From Cordia subcordata (Eukaryota > Streptophyta > Magnoliopsida > Boraginales > Cordiaceae): a stretch of 64,000 nt of DNA. The translations under genes and the position numbers were made by a program. The notes under the pieces were generated by a model. It had not been told where the DNA came from. It did no database searches and saw only the letters and a program-made list of their open reading frames with translations. The stretch is from contig JAPTOF010000020.1 in assembly GCA_028554755.1 (NCBI GenBank), forward strand, positions 6,763,001-6,827,000, given 5' to 3'. Positions 49,949 through 62,164 of the stretch are shown here, piece after piece (position 1 is the stretch's first letter; each line of letters starts with the position of its first letter).

Positions 49949-50398
49949 TCATCTTAACCACCACATACTGTAATCATTTGGTGTAGCAGCAGAATAATTG
50001 AACAGAAGCACTTGTTGATTAAGCTCTGCAGGCACCATTCTTGGCATCTTCACATGACTTCGGCACAGCGGACACGTCCTACGCCCATGTCCAAGCCACC
50101 TATCTATGCATTCTCTGTGAAAAATGTGATCACAAACCAGTTCTCTAACCTCGTCTCCTTCTTCAATCTTGCTTAAGCAAACCGCACATTCTTCTGAATC
50201 TTCTTCACATCCTTCTTCGCGTTCGTATCGCGTCACGGATGATGCGTCAAGATCTTCCGTCATGCTGTAGAGCTTGTGAGAGTGAGCAAACGAATGGTGA
50301 AGCAGATCTTCCCAAGCCAGTTTCAACTGGGTACCCATCAAGATTATGTATTTTGATATCATTGATAAATGATGCAACATCCGATACATATTTCTCAT
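49949..50398 (-). CDS. RING4: small RING-H2 E3 ubiquitin ligase
   Basis: Single-exon gene of 149 codons. ATG at 50398 (MRNMYRMLHH) is the first in the open frame; the frame continues to 50470 only via a TTG. The RING-H2 ligands are complete: Cys71, Cys74, Cys89, His91, His94, Cys97, Cys109 and Cys112 ([17 protein letters not shown]). The acidic stretch [12 protein letters not shown] and the NDYSMWWLR end are conserved. It is the unit B counterpart of RING2, sharing the NDYSMWWLR end and the 3' flank. Expected role: ubiquitin transfer with an E2; substrate unknown. It has the least disturbed surroundings of the four, so it is a good candidate for the expressed gene. Confidence 0.88.
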   Translation of the reverse strand: MRNMYRMLHHLSMISKYIILMGTQLKLAWEDLLHHSFAHSHKLYSMTEDLDASSVTRYEREEGCEEDSEECAVCLSKIEEGDEVRELVCDHIFHRECIDRWLGHGRRTCPLCRSHVKMPRMVPAELNQQVLLFNYSAATPNDYSMWWLR

Positions 50399-50477
50399 AA
50401 ACACGAAATTATTTTCACTCGTATATATATGATTTGTTGAGCTTAACGAAGTTCTTGCTTTCGCAGCCAAAAAGAAA

Positions 50478-50514
50478 AGAGAGAGAGAGAGAGAAGAAAA
50501 AAAAAAAAAGATGT
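50478..50514. repeat. (GA)n and poly-A tract in the RING4 leader
   Basis: A (GA)n run (50477-50494) and an A-run lie 80-115 bp upstream of the RING4 ATG; on the coding strand this is a CT-rich leader. RING1-RING3 have shorter, A/T-based runs here. Confidence 0.7.
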
Positions 50515-50654
50515 TTATGATGATTGATGTCTTAAATTAAGCTGGAGTAGAGAAGGAGCACAACAAAGGCTGAGAAGAAGCAGTTTGCAGTATGCAGTTT
50601 TATGCACAACGCGCTCAGCCTTGGGTGACTTCTTGGTGGTGAATCATGGGTTAT

Positions 50655-50815
50655 GTAGTGTGTGTGTATATATATATATACACACCACATGCAAATGAGG
50701 AGTTAGTGGAACATTTTTTTAAATTGTGTGTCTTTGACCAAATAAAAATTCTGTTTCTCTCTGGTCTATTCAATATATAAGTCTTAGCATGTTAACAATG
50801 ACTTTCGGCACATAT
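50655..50815 (-). promoter_or_regulatory. RING4 promoter: TATA-like and TTTGACC block
   Basis: TATATATATACAC (50668-50685) can act as a TATA region on the minus strand. TTTGACC lies at 50733-50739 and AACAATGACTTTCGGCACA near 50793-50811, as in the other copies. Confidence 0.6.
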
Positions 50816-50869
50816 TTTGCTTAACAATTACATGGAATTTTAAGCATGTGAAGAAAGTTTTAAAGTTGT

Positions 50870-51440
50870 GTTTATTGGACTTCTTGTCTATCAATACATA
50901 TCACTAAAAAATAGTAGGTAATGGCAACAGTCTACCGCCGCCTAGACGGACGTCAGCATTTTTTTTTTTGTCAAAGCATCGACACTTTTAAACTACTGGC
51001 TATATATGATTTTAGAAAAATAAAATAAAATAAAAAGAACCACAATATGCTTTATCCATAATTTGAACTTAAACCTTACTTATTATAACACTCTATAATC
51101 ACATCATCCATCAAGTAAAAGATGTCACAATAAATTTGCATTGTTTACTTTTTATTTGATCAGGATGTAATTGTCATAACATGATCTGTTGTAAATTTTA
51201 TAAAATTCGTGACTAATTTTTTTTTGTTTGTTATAAAAAAATAAATAAATTCGTACAAATACGAAAACGTGATGGTAGAAGGTCAGGCAAGAGAGTGACT
51301 TCGCTTCACCTTCTGTGCGTCGTGTTTAAAAAAACGTTTCATTAAAATAATCTGAATAAATTTCATATTTTATTCTCTTCGACTTTAATACTTCTCCATA
51401 TAAATATATGCATTGCAATATCTTAACCTATATGCATCAT
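50870..51440. repeat. RING upstream repeat, RING4 copy
   Basis: Bases 51140-51430 match 19290-19590 and 46230-46510 (TTTGATCAGGATGTAATTGTCATAA, ACGTGATGGTAGAAGGT, TCACCTTCTGTGC). Bases 50900-51130 are specific to this copy and show no gene. Confidence 0.65.
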
Positions 51441-52300
51441 CTTGACAAAATGTCATATACTTCTCTACCAGAATATCACTATTTGTTACTCTTAATTTTT
51501 CACCAAAACATACAATTCATCTAATTAATATTTGTCAAACTTTTTCTTTCCTATAGAAACTGGAGCAAATTCACACTTTAGGTTAGAAGGACTGCAACAC
51601 TGATAAAATACATCGAAGCAATTAACAAATACTTTGATATTTTTAGTCTAAATAGATTATTTAATTTGTTTTGATTAATTTTAATCATCAAAACCACTTA
51701 ACTCTTAAATAATGAAATATTCTAATAAATCCACCATAAAATATAAGTATATATTTTCTCTTCTTCTTAATGAAATTTCTGAATAAAACACCCTTTTAGT
51801 GGACTATCGAATTCCTGAATTAACTATTGGATTTTGAAAACTGATTATCAAAACCAAAATCATATTATTTGTTAAAAATCCAACAGGTACTCGATCATGA
51901 GATTGATGCATCAGAAGAAAATAGTTTAACTAGCACAGAAAACTTTTAAAAAAATATAAAAAAAATTCAATCTAAATGTTTAGATCAAAATAAGATGAAT
52001 TAAAACTCATACACAGGAAGGTGATAAATTCCAAATTAAGTAAATCACATAATACTTACCTAACTTAACCTTTGACAACTCCTTCCTAACTTAACTTATA
52101 AACCTACATAATTTCAGGCACATCACAATATTTTCTAAATAGACAAAAAAAAAAAAAGGAAAAATAGCAAGAAGACTAAGGGCATTGTGCCTAATTAATT
52201 TGGACCATGCCTCTTACAAGTCACCTGTCCTGAATTTGATAATTACACTAGGGTTTCATAAAAAGATTTCCGTGCCATAAAAATAAGAATATAAAACTAA
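51441..52300. other. AT-rich stretch, no gene seen
   Basis: No credible ORF, exon or recognisable transposon end was found. Confidence 0.5.
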
Positions 52301-52560
52301 TCAATAATTTTGAGGAGAGAGAAAAATATGGTAATATGGCCAGGTGGCATCCCCATGTAACTTATTGAAACGACCAAATGAGGAGTCAAGTATTTGACCA
52401 ATAAAAAGAAAAAGGAGTGAAGTATTTTGCCTTTTCCTTTCTTTAGTCAATTGCTGTCTGCTGCTTTGACTAAACAATTGAATAACGTACGCATGCAATT
52501 TCTTGATCAAGCTACACAAGAAAATTGAACTGCATTATCATTATCGAAGAAAACTAACTT
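52301..52560. repeat. Conserved upstream block, RING4 copy
   Basis: Closest match is 1395-1620 at the left end of the window (ATGGTAATATGGCCAG, TTGACTAAACAATTGAATAA, AGCTACACAAGAAAA), then 19895 and 46820. Confidence 0.65.
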
Positions 52561-52811
52561 ATATGCATTCACTTACCGATGGCGGCAAGTGTAAGCGAAA
52601 GTTCTTCTTGGTAGGGGTCGCTTATGGATAAGATTTTAATGGCAACTACTTAAAAGTATAGTAAATTATTAAATATTTTATGTTAGTAAGCTAAAGTGTG
52701 CATTACCCTCTATAATTTTAAAAGTGCTTGACCGACTCCTTGTACTTTTTGAAGTAGTGCTGATTCGTCCCAATTTTTTTTTCAACTTTACCAACAATAA
52801 CGAATGATGCA

Positions 52812-53026
52812 ATTTGCATTTTTAGATTGGCGTTTTTCATTGAAAAGCTTTTTTCTTGGAAAAAAAATACATTCCTCATATAATAAGTATGTGATTTTGT
52901 TTTCAAAAAAAAAGTTCAAATTCTGCTTTTTTAAAAGTAAAAAATTTTAATTTTTTTTTAAAAAATAATTTTTTAAAATTTTATAAAAGAAAATTTCTTT
53001 TAAAAAATGTCAATCCAATCGAGCCC
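52812..53026. mobile_element. MITE of the GGCCCNTTTGGATTGA family
   Basis: The right end TGTCAATCCAATCGAGCCCA (complement begins TGGGCTCGATTGGATTG) pairs loosely with the left TTTTTAGATTGGCG. The core has the same poly-A/poly-T rich layout as 61762-61990. Confidence 0.5.
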
Positions 53027-55229
53027 ACACTATGGTGGTCTCGTCGTGGTCAGTGAAAGCAAAAGGTCATCTATTTTGAGTATAAGCAACAAGATGGGGT
53101 AGATTTCTTATCCTATTAATGACGTAGTGGTCCCTAGATGTGTATTAACTTGTCCATTTGGTGCTGTCTTGTGAGAGACGAAGACGGGCATGTCCCAACA
53201 TATTAAATATTCTATTAGCGGTTTAATAGCACATGCAATATAAAAATGTGCTTTTACAAGTAAAAGAATGGAGTTTTCTTGCGTAGCCATTAAACGATTA
53301 GCGCTCTCTTATCTGTTCTTTCAATGGCCATTAAGGCTTGAACATATATAAGTTAGGGCTTTCGTCTGCTCTTGCACAAACTGTTAGGGCTTGGAAATCT
53401 GTGGATCAACAAAGCAAGAATCTACCCCAAATCGTGAACTAAATGGAAATCCAACTATATCTCAGAAACCCAACAAAAGCAGAAAAGCAACCCATTATAG
53501 GAAAAAAAATAAAAACAAATTCTGGTCGATTGGGCTTCCAAGAAAGGCCAATCAGCAAAAATAATAAATAGCACGCAAAGTCAGAAATGGCCATCAAAAG
53601 GGTACAAGAACTCCATCCCATGCAGTAACAAAAATACAATCTTTGCATTAGTATCATAGTATTATCTGCGTAGTTGTTGGACTGTCACTATCAAAAAGAG
53701 ATACAATGGTTTCGATTACAATTGCTTTATGGGAAAAATGCCAATGAAAATAATTGCATTTGTGACATTTGTAGTGTAACCTCCCTCTTGAGTCGTTCAT
53801 ATAATTAGTTTCAACTAAAATTTTAGTAATTTTGTTTCACTTGCCACATTTCTTGATACTAATAATATATGACAAAAAATTTTCAAAAAAATTTTCAATA
53901 AAATTAGAGAATAGAAACAGTAAATGGAAAAAAAAAAAGATTAGGGTTTACAAAACAAATAGTGTTATAACATAAACAATAAACTAAAAGTTAATTACCT
54001 TGTAAATCTTTAGCTAAAAGAACCAACTTCGTGTCCAGAGCAACTCATGGATTGCAAGGCAGCAGCAAGCAAATTTTTTTTTACTCTTTTGGATGGTTTC
54101 ATGAACTTTAAAAGGAGGAGGGAAGGTTATTTTTAGTCCATTTGCTATATTTTAGCAAAAGTAAAGCACAAATATCACCAAATATTGCATAATCTAGCAC
54201 GTGAATTGCAATTTTCGTGAGAACTCAACTGAAATTTAGATGACATGAGGGTAATTAGCTCTGTTTTAAAAAATATAAGGGCCGATCAAGTGATTTTGAA
54301 TATACAAGGGTAATATATACTTTTGGTTAGTTATGGGGGATATTTAGTAATTACTTTTAAAAATATATCATTTAGCATTCATATATGAATTTTTCTTTAT
54401 GGCTGGGGAGTGAATTAATTTTCAGTTTAAAGTACATTTAAAGGTACATTTTTCTTTTCTTTTTTTCTTTTTTGTTAAAAAAAGCACATTGTATTTTTAC
54501 CCTCATGTGTTCCGTCAAAATTGTATAAAATTCTTTATATTTCAAAACTCGTTAAAAATCTCCTATACCATAAAGACTGTTGCACAAAACCCTCTAATTT
54601 TTTAGTTGTACAACATTTTTTATAGCATGATAGGGTATTACTGACATCTTTATAACTTAAGAAAGAATTAGCGAGTTCTGAAATTAGAAGGAGTCTTATA
54701 CAATTTCGACAAAATACAAGTGAAACGCATTTTACGAGGAAAAAAAAAGAAAGAAAAATTGAGGCAAGCCCTTGCTAATTCTTTTATGACTTCGCCATCC
54801 CAAGCTAACTTTTGTTGTGCTTATGCTTTATAATTAATTTGTACATTTATCATAAAACGGATCATATCTAAGTTTCTTACCAAAAAAGAGATAGATCGAC
54901 GACAAAACTAGTTGGCGTAAGAGATTTGTCATGTGTTCCTTGAACCTTAGTACAAATGTTCATTAACGTTTGGACTTTCTCATAATATCCTCGTTGAATA
55001 TTAGCACAACTTATGTACGTTTGGATTTTCTCATTATGTCATATGTGGATTATTGTACAATTATTCAAAGTTATACTTCTTTACTTTTATAAGTTTCTTC
55101 AATTATCTGTTGTAATCATCCTTCCCTTTAAGGAAAAAACACATGAAAAAGGTAAATTTAGATTTCATAGGGTACTGAAAATCTTATTGTTTACGTGCAC
55201 CTTGGAAGGTCCAAGATATTTGGATTGAA
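53027..55229. other. Long stretch without recognised genes
   Basis: I checked both strands. Short frames at 53108-53290 and 53439-53657 (minus) and 55013-55228 (plus) lack recognisable domains or conserved neighbours. Bases 53280-53650 are somewhat less AT-rich. No transposon ends were defined. Confidence 0.5.
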
Positions 55230-55445
55230 AGGTAAGAAAAACATTAACCAAAAAAAAAAGAAAAGGAAACAAAACCTTCTTGTGCTCGAAAGGTTTGAAA
55301 TGGCTTGAAGATCGGTACTCGCACTAATGGAATTGTGTTGGAATGGACAAGTATCAAGAACTTGGATTTTTCTAAGGCGTGCTTAAATTTCTTGGCACTT
55401 AAAACGCCTGGAAATATATTTCTAACACATCTACTTGGGATTAAA
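55230..55445. repeat. Array-unit remnant matching 21170-21500
   Basis: ATGGCTTGAAGATCGGTAC, TGGACAAGTATCAAGAACTTGG and ACGCCTGGAAATATAT follow the order seen in units A and B. It continues at 55999-56090 after a nested insertion. Confidence 0.6.
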
Positions 55446-55794
55446 TGGTAATTCAATGAGTGAGGAGTTAGAAATTTCTTTTAGTGATGTTAATACAAAA
55501 ATATTTTGTAAATAAAAAAGCTTGATTTTTGTTATAATACAAATGCTACAATTGACTTGGACGAATTCTCATATTTTGAAAATATTGAATAATCGCTTCA
55601 TTTTCAATGCTATCAAATACACCATTTTTAATTAAAGTAACTAAACAATAATTCATAAATCCATCTTCCATTCGATTTCTCAATTCATTTTTCACAATAT
55701 TCATAGCAAAAAATGCTCTCTCAAGACTGACAGTTATATTTTAATGGGGTCAATAGATTTTTTTATTGGAGTCAAAACTATCTTTTTCAATATA

Positions 55795-55828
<34 letters not shown>

Positions 55829-55900
55829 GTATATATTTTTAAATTCCAGTGGTGTCAATTGACACCATTCCTTTGAATATAGAGCCATCCCTGAATTCAA
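55446..55900 (-). pseudogene. hAT transposase C-terminal fragment
   Basis: Minus-strand reading of 55735-55560 gives a hAT dimerisation segment: SLERAFFAMNIVKNELRNRM followed by EDGFMNYCLVTLIKNGVF. A terminus-like CAGGGATGGCTCTATATTC (complement, 55893-55875) lies beyond. A (CA)n(TA)n tract is at 55797-55830. Only the 3' end of the transposase remains. Confidence 0.7.
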
Positions 55901-55999
55901 GTGGCTAAGGTTACCTTCTTTAAAAATAATGATTCAAATCCCGTGAGGAACAGGGGTTGAGTTGTGAATGAAGGCTTTGTTAAAAAAAAAAAAAAAAAA
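55901..55999 (+). repeat. SINE-like segment with A tail
   Basis: AAGTGGCTAAGGTTAC (A-box-like) and ATGATTCAAATCCC (B-box-like) precede GAAGGCTTTGTT and an A18 tail (55982-55999). The layout is that of a short plant SINE. Confidence 0.55.
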
Positions 56000-56274
56000 G
56001 AACATATATACTTTAAACTCCCTAAATTTGTAGTATGTAATTGGCATGTAGCCAAGTTGGCCAATCCTTCCAAGATTAAAATCTGACTTCAATACAATAG
56101 ATCCAATTGTCTAGTGGTATATTCATCGCTAGTCCAAAAGATTCTCGAGATAAATATAATATAGGTAAAATTAATCAGTTTTTAATCTTCCTTTAATGGA
56201 TTTAGCTCTACCTAATCTAAGGTCTTGATCTATTTCTAAAACAGAAAAAAAAAAAAAGAAAGTTCACTGTAAAA
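56000..56274. other. Array remnant then unassigned sequence
   Basis: Bases 56000-56090 match 21500-21590 (AACTCCCTAAAT, GCCAAGTTGGCCAATCCTTC). The remainder has no gene. Confidence 0.55.
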
Positions 56275-56609
56275 CTAGTGTAACACTCGTGCAATACACG
56301 AAAAGTGACATATGTGATTGGATATATTAAAATTATAGAGTTTTTTTGTATCTTACTAAATAGATATTGAAACAATTATATATTATGAAATTAATAAAAC
56401 AATGATGATATATATTTATATAGAAATGACATAATATTAATTAAATTAAAATATTTAATATAAGAATGGAACTAAATAAATGAGGAAAACAAAAAATGAC
56501 CTAAGAATAGACATATTTAATTGATAAATAATTATAAAAAACTTGTCATATAAAGGGTTACTTGACAGTACAAAATTACAATTTATTTTACTTTATTATA
56601 TAATATAGA
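56275..56609 (-). mobile_element. Short non-autonomous Helitron
   Basis: On the minus strand it starts TCTATATTATATAATAAAG after an A (56610) and ends GTGTTACACTAG before a T (56274). The hairpin TCGTG-TATTG-CACGA lies just before the end. It is 335 bp with no ORF. Its end motif GTGTTACACTAG and start TCTATATTATAT are shared with 57834-58919, so the two belong to related families. Confidence 0.82.
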
Positions 56610-57155
56610 TAGTCGTTAGAATATCATGTTTTATGCGCAAAGAAAGTGTAAATTTTACGGTGGCTAACTGTATAGAAGGAAAAGCTTAAACCTAGCTTAT
56701 GCGTCTTCAACTTTTTAGACTAACTAAAAGTTGTAAAAGAACTTTTTCACGTTCAAACTTAGTTTATGGCGGAGGGTCTCCGGCCCAACTAGTACAATTG
56801 TGATTTCTCTGTTTACTCTTAATCAATTTTTTCTTATTTTCAATTAAGGATTTGACTATGCAGGCACTTGTGCGATACACAAAATATTACTGTCTATTGT
56901 CATTTTTTTTTAGCTAACTACTATAGAACCTACAAGTCTTTGTCTATCACTTAAATTACTGCCTAAACAACATCACATACAACATCACATAATCGATCTT
57001 CCCCAAATTGAACATAACAAAGTATTATCGGATCATATAAAATCATCTAAAGAAGAAAGCGAGAGAGAAAAAAGAAAAGACGAATATCTTGTACAAGGGA
57101 ATAAAGAAGAAAAAAAAAAAAAAACAGAAACATTGTCTTGTCAAAAAAGGACATA
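56610..57155. other. No gene seen; possible decayed Helitron 3' end
   Basis: AGGCACTTGTGCGATACACA at 56861-56880 resembles, in complement, the hairpin plus tail of the neighbouring Helitron, but the CTAG end is altered and no 5' end was found. The rest is AT-rich. Confidence 0.35.
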
Positions 57156-57374
57156 GGACCTGTTTAAATTGATTTTTTTTAAATATTTTTTTAATAGTTT
57201 TTGAAAAATAATTTTTTTTGAGAAATTAAAATTTTGGTTTTTAAAAAAAGTTGTAGCTGAGCTTTTTTTAGAGTTTTAGCTCTTTTTGAAACCAAATCAA
57301 ATAGTTTGTACAAATTTATTGTAAATTTTTCACAAAAAAATATTTTTTCCTGAAAAAAAAATCCAAACAGACCC
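57156..57374. mobile_element. MITE of the GGNCCTGTTTGGATT family
   Basis: Ends GGACCTGTTTAAATTG and ATCCAAACAGACCC are inverted repeats. ATA lies on both sides (57153-57155 and 57375-57377). The minus ORF inside is low complexity. Confidence 0.7.
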
Positions 57375-57833
57375 ATAAAGAGGAAAGGGAAAATCATTTA
57401 GCAGACAGCTAATAGCTTCCCACCATAAATATCAAGGCAGAATCCAGAATTCTTTAAAATACGTTATTTTTAAGTTACGAAATTAATTAATTTTTATTCA
57501 AAAATACTTATATGTATATAGAAGCTAAATCACATATCTTAATATTTATTGAACGAAAATTCTAAATCCGTCTTACATATTAAGAAGTAGCTGTTCTTTT
57601 TTTGGCTAGAATCACTGCTTACTTAGCAGAGAAAAGAAAGGCCTACGTGATGTTTAACAGTCCAATATATTTTAGATGAAACTCTCAGACAAAAATTTTG
57701 ACCTCCCAGCTCTCAAGCCACATGATGCTGTATACGGTGAATATTCGATTTCAAAAAAATTCAAATCATCTTAAATGATGTCAGGGGAGATAACAATAAA
57801 CAGATTTAGCATAAAATTTAAATCTAGCTCTAA
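57375..57833. other. No gene seen
   Basis: AT-rich sequence. AAGGCAGAATCCAGAATTC near 57434 is a word also common at transposon edges, but it was not resolved. Confidence 0.4.
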
Positions 57834-58919
57834 TCTATATTATATTATTAAAAAGAATCATTTACAATATAATAATGACAAGTGTCTCACAAATAGAATT
57901 TTTAAAATTTGTTTGTCACATGGCTCTCTTACATTACAATGATATCAATCGCTATATTTGGTGAGTAAAATTTTGTTTTATTTTAGTAAAATTTACATTG
58001 ATTTACTAATTTGCTTTAATATTTACATATTACATCCGACAATTATGACATGCAATTTGGATTGATTGCAGAGTCTATGATAACTCTCCAATTTGGTTGT
58101 TATCAAATCGTTACCTATTTTAATTATTTTCTATTACTATAATCGAAAATTATTGCAATTTACTTAATATATCATTATTGTATAATGCTATTTATGGTAA
58201 TTTGAGTTTTGGTAAATATCGACAAACTACATTCTCATTCATATGTTTTTTATATTCAGATCCTATATTCTATATTATATTTATTTTAGTGAAACTTTCA
58301 CCCACATATGTCATTACACAATGTTGATGTTTCAGCTTTTTAATTTTAGTTTGTCCCTTTAGTTAACTGTCTTCTTTTGAAACTTCAGGATCGTGTCTAT
58401 CATTTCTTCCAAAACAATCTTTTTGTTGCAAAATTGGTAGCAGGTATTCTTGACTCCTAGATAGCTTGATATCCAGGTACTCATTTTATCTTAATATTTC
58501 GCTTACTTTTTATCTTTCAAAATTTATTTGTATTTTTTATGTGTGTTCTTATATGTAAAACTATTAGTATTCTTATCTTTTAATAACAAAAATTTTTCTT
58601 ATGAAATATCTACAGTAATTAAATGGGATATTTAAATTCAGAAAGTTAAAAAAGGAAAATGAAGTTTTTCGTTTGGAAAAAGAAAAGATGATCTACATTT
58701 ATTTAAGTTTAACTCATTTGTAAAGGTAAAACTATTATTGAATTATGACAGTTAGTATTAAAAGAGAAACATAAATTCTATTTTCTATACTAATTAATGT
58801 TTATTTAATTTTTAAAATATAACTTGATAATAATGATTAGATTAATATAAAAAACTCTATTTTTTAAAAAAACCAATCATATATTTCACCATCTGTGCGT
58901 GATACAGGTGTTACACTAG
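57834..58919 (+). mobile_element. Non-autonomous Helitron (1.09 kb)
   Basis: It begins TCTATATTATATTATTAAAA after an A (57833) and ends GTGTTACACTAG before a T (58920). A CTGT-N7-ACAG hairpin is followed by the 11-bp tail. There is no Rep/helicase ORF. It shares both ends with the element at 56275-56609. Confidence 0.8.
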
Positions 58920-59830
58920 TAAGGTTATATATAAAAATAAAAAGTCATAAAACAAGGAAAGAACAAATGACAGAGTTCGCCTTATGGGAACAACGGGTGT
59001 ACAGAAGTATACAAAATCAAAGATCTGGTCTAATGATATGTTTCTCATTTCATATATAAAAAATCATAAAATTAATTCTTACTAATTATAATATTGGGCC
59101 TTTGACCTCCCTTTAATTAAAAATAAAATCCTTAAAAATATTGCATGAAAAAGCAAACGAGCAACTTCATATTCATGGGTGACCATACCCAGAGTAATTG
59201 GACTATAGCAATGTGGCCTCTTTTCAAAAATGCATCTTCTCATCATGGAATTTGGTATAGTCGTATACAAATATTGTTACTATCTTTCCATTCTCTATAT
59301 TTTGAGAAAAGTCTCATTCTTGTATCTAGGTTGGGTATTTTCTTCTTTCTTTTGTAGGCTTGATAAGTTTAGGGTGACTGCAATTTTAGCTTTTGTCTAA
59401 AAATTTCAAGGAGAGAAAAACTTTTAATTTCACCAACTGAATGAGTTAACTCTTCCTTTACATAATCTTATATTATTTTGTTAAATAATATTTTTTTCAC
59501 TCATTTATGTTTAAAGAAATCTAATATTACTAACATTTGTTGTAACGATTATTATGAGAAATAAATGTTAATTGTTAGCTAATATAATCTCAACCATTTA
59601 TTCAAATCAAACTCTAAAAAAGTAAGTTGTAAGAGAGGAAAAAAGTATTATGGCAAAAACAATCTTTTTAGGGATCATTAACAAACAGGTAACAAGAGTT
59701 ATTTTCTTCTCGGTATAACATTCATATAAAAACCTCAAAATTTGCTAGATGAGTTGACTTATGTTTTGTCTTGAAAGTTTTAAATTCAAATATTGTTTTA
59801 TTACAAAAATGATTTGACTCTCAAATTATA
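58920..59830. other. Mostly unassigned; includes a weak array module
   Basis: Bases 59390-59520 match the right part of the 3'-flank module (ACTTTTAATTTCACCAAC, CTTTACATAATCTTAT). The two overlapping frames near 59082-59357 lack recognisable domains. Confidence 0.45.
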
Positions 59831-59835
59831 TTTGT

Positions 59836-60620
59836 TTCACAGAAAATATTTTCCTTCAAAATGTTTTCGCATTTTTCAACTTGTGGCTGCAAAAATTAAA
59901 ATAGTTGAAGGGAAAAATTTTCTTGATCACAAGAAAATAGGTTGAATTTTTACACACTTACCAAATTTCAACCAACCTCTCCCCATTTCAAATACCACCC
60001 CTCCCTCCCTTGCCCCCTCCCCCTAACTAGGCCCCACACCAGCCTCGCCCCCCCTCCCCCCGCGCCCTGCCACTGCCCCTACCCTCTTTCTAGGCACAGT
60101 TGTTTATCATCAAATCGCCAAGCAACCCCACCCCTCAGCGCCACCTGGCCCCATTGCACCTCATCTCACGACCCCTCCCCACTCTCAGACCTCGATCCTC
60201 GCCGCTCTTCACCCCATTTCCAGGAACGGATATTTATCATCAGAACACCTAATCCCCCCCTCCCTGTTCCCGCCACCAACCCTCGGTCCCTCTCAACGCT
60301 AGGTCCTCGAGCCCCAAGCCATTGGACCACCCAGAACCCTAGGCCCTAACCCCTACCCCACAAGGCCTCTATGCCCCCGCCCGCTGGGGGCCCTAGGCTT
60401 GGTGTCAGGGCTGGGTGCTGGTGCAAGGGGGTTGGGGTTGCCAACCCCTCCCAGCCCCTTCCTTTGCAAACATACATAAATATATTTTCTGGTATCATTA
60501 AAAAATATTCACCAATTAATTTTTGTTACGACAACCAAACAATAAAAAATATTTTTCTAAAAAAACACTTTCTGATATTTTCCAAATCAAGTTATTTTTT
60601 GCGAAATAAACAAACCCTTA
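59836..60620. mobile_element. Repeat element with a strongly C-rich core
   Basis: AT-rich arms (GAAAATATTTTCCTTCAAAA on the left; AAAATATTTTTCT and TTTCCAAATCAAG on the right) surround a core (59985-60470) in which C is by far the commonest base on the plus strand. The arms give a weak inverted repeat. The 135-codon frame at 59942 is Pro/Ser/His-rich low complexity and is not proposed as a gene. Confidence 0.5.
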
Positions 60621-60699
60621 ATTATTCTAAAATATGTGTTTGGACAAATTACTATATATACTACAAAATTTATAATTTTAAAACGAATCTAACTTAATT

Positions 60700-61761
60700 T
60701 CATTTACTTAAAACCTAATATCCTAGAAACTACAGTTAAACAGGTGAATCACATTTCGTAAAGAATTTAGTCAAAGTCAAGGAATAGAAAACCAAGTCCA
60801 AATGAACCCGCAAATTATTTATTATGAATACCTTTATGTGGGGAATTATCCTAACAACAAGGAATCCATCGCATGATCATTGCTTTCGATATTTCAATCG
60901 TAAGATCTTCAAGTGCAACAAAATAGTAGTAGATTGATTTTCGAGGGGTTTAATTTTGTTTACGTAAAATATACAATATCAATTTTTATGCTTACATATA
61001 TATATATATATATTATATAAATTTTTACAATAAATATATTTTTACAATATATATATATATTATATAAATTTTTACAATAAATATCTCCTAAAAGTTGGGC
61101 CATTAAATACTATCCTGTGTTATAACTCATGTTCAAACAATAATATTGCATCCGCCCTCTTTTTTTTTTTTTTTTCTTTTTCTAAGTAGGCAAAGAGTTT
61201 TATTAATGAATAATAACCATCACTACTAAAAAACTATAGATTAGTGAAGAAAGAATCATCATTGAATCTCATTTAGTAACGAATTGGTGACAGACTTTTT
61301 GCCTCTAATTAAATTATGTTTGTAAAATTTAATTCCCAATATTTAAGCTATTACAATTATGTATCTATTTCGCATCCAATTTTGGATCATTAACCTGTTA
61401 TTTAACGACCAAATTTTTCCCCCTCTAATTTTCGTCATCCTGTCTTTCTTTCTAGCAGCAGATTTCCGCCCTTGTTGATTATGTGGGATCTTTTTATAGT
61501 CATGCTTTTAATGATAAGCACGAAATTTAATAGTCTTTCTGGAAGGCAGCATAAATACTATAAAAACTGCTTCAAAGAACTACGAGCTGCCAAAGCTCAT
61601 GACTAAATTGTGGCTAATTAATAGCAATAACTAAATCATTATGGCTATTAATTAATTCTCAACCTGCTTATGTTATGGACTTCTCAACCATATAATTATT
61701 ATTTTTTAAATATTATCCCACACGTACTGCTGGGTTCATATCAATCAGAAAATTAGAGTTA
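60700..61761. other. No gene seen; short duplicated TA-rich segment
   Basis: Bases 60995-61080 contain two copies of a TA-run followed by TTATATAAATTTTTACAATA. A T-run lies at 61161-61176. The remainder is AT-rich without recognised features. Confidence 0.55.
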
Positions 61762-61990
61762 GGACCTGCTTGGATTAACTTTTTTTAAAAGTACTTTTTT
61801 TAATAACTTTTAAAAAATAATTTTTTTTAAAAGCTGAAAATTTTGACTTCTAAAAAAAATTGTATTTGAGCTTTTTTCAGAGTTTTAATTTTTTTAGAAT
61901 TCAAATCAAATAGTTATTGCAAATTTAATGTAACTTTTTAAGAAAAAAAAAAGTGACTTTTTCCTTAAAAAAGTCTATCCAAATAGGCCC
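61762..61990. mobile_element. Tourist-like MITE with TTA TSD
   Basis: Ends GGACCTGCTTGGATTAAC and GTCTATCCAAATAGGCCC are inverted repeats. TTA flanks both sides (61759-61761 and 61991-61993). It is 229 bp, AT-rich, with no ORF. It is the best-preserved member of the family also seen at 1781, 52812 and 57156. Confidence 0.82.
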
Positions 61991-62164
61991 TTAATATATC
62001 TAACTTGATATTATATATAATCTTTTTTTTTCCTTTTTCTTTTCAATCGTTTAACCGCTTTTTTTTTAGCTGATAACACACTTGACAAGAAGTAATAACA
62101 GAAAATAAAAGGGAACCATGAGCCCAACTACAACTCAATCCTTATTGTACTTCAGAAATTAAAA

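Noticed and set aside
56093..56160. AATTGTCTAGTGGTATATTC, resembling a tRNA D-arm
   Set aside because: No acceptable T-arm or acceptor pairing follows, so it is not called as a tRNA or SINE.
59942..60349. 135-codon Pro/Ser-rich ORF
   Set aside because: The reading simply follows a C-rich tract within a repeat element and has no recognisable domain.
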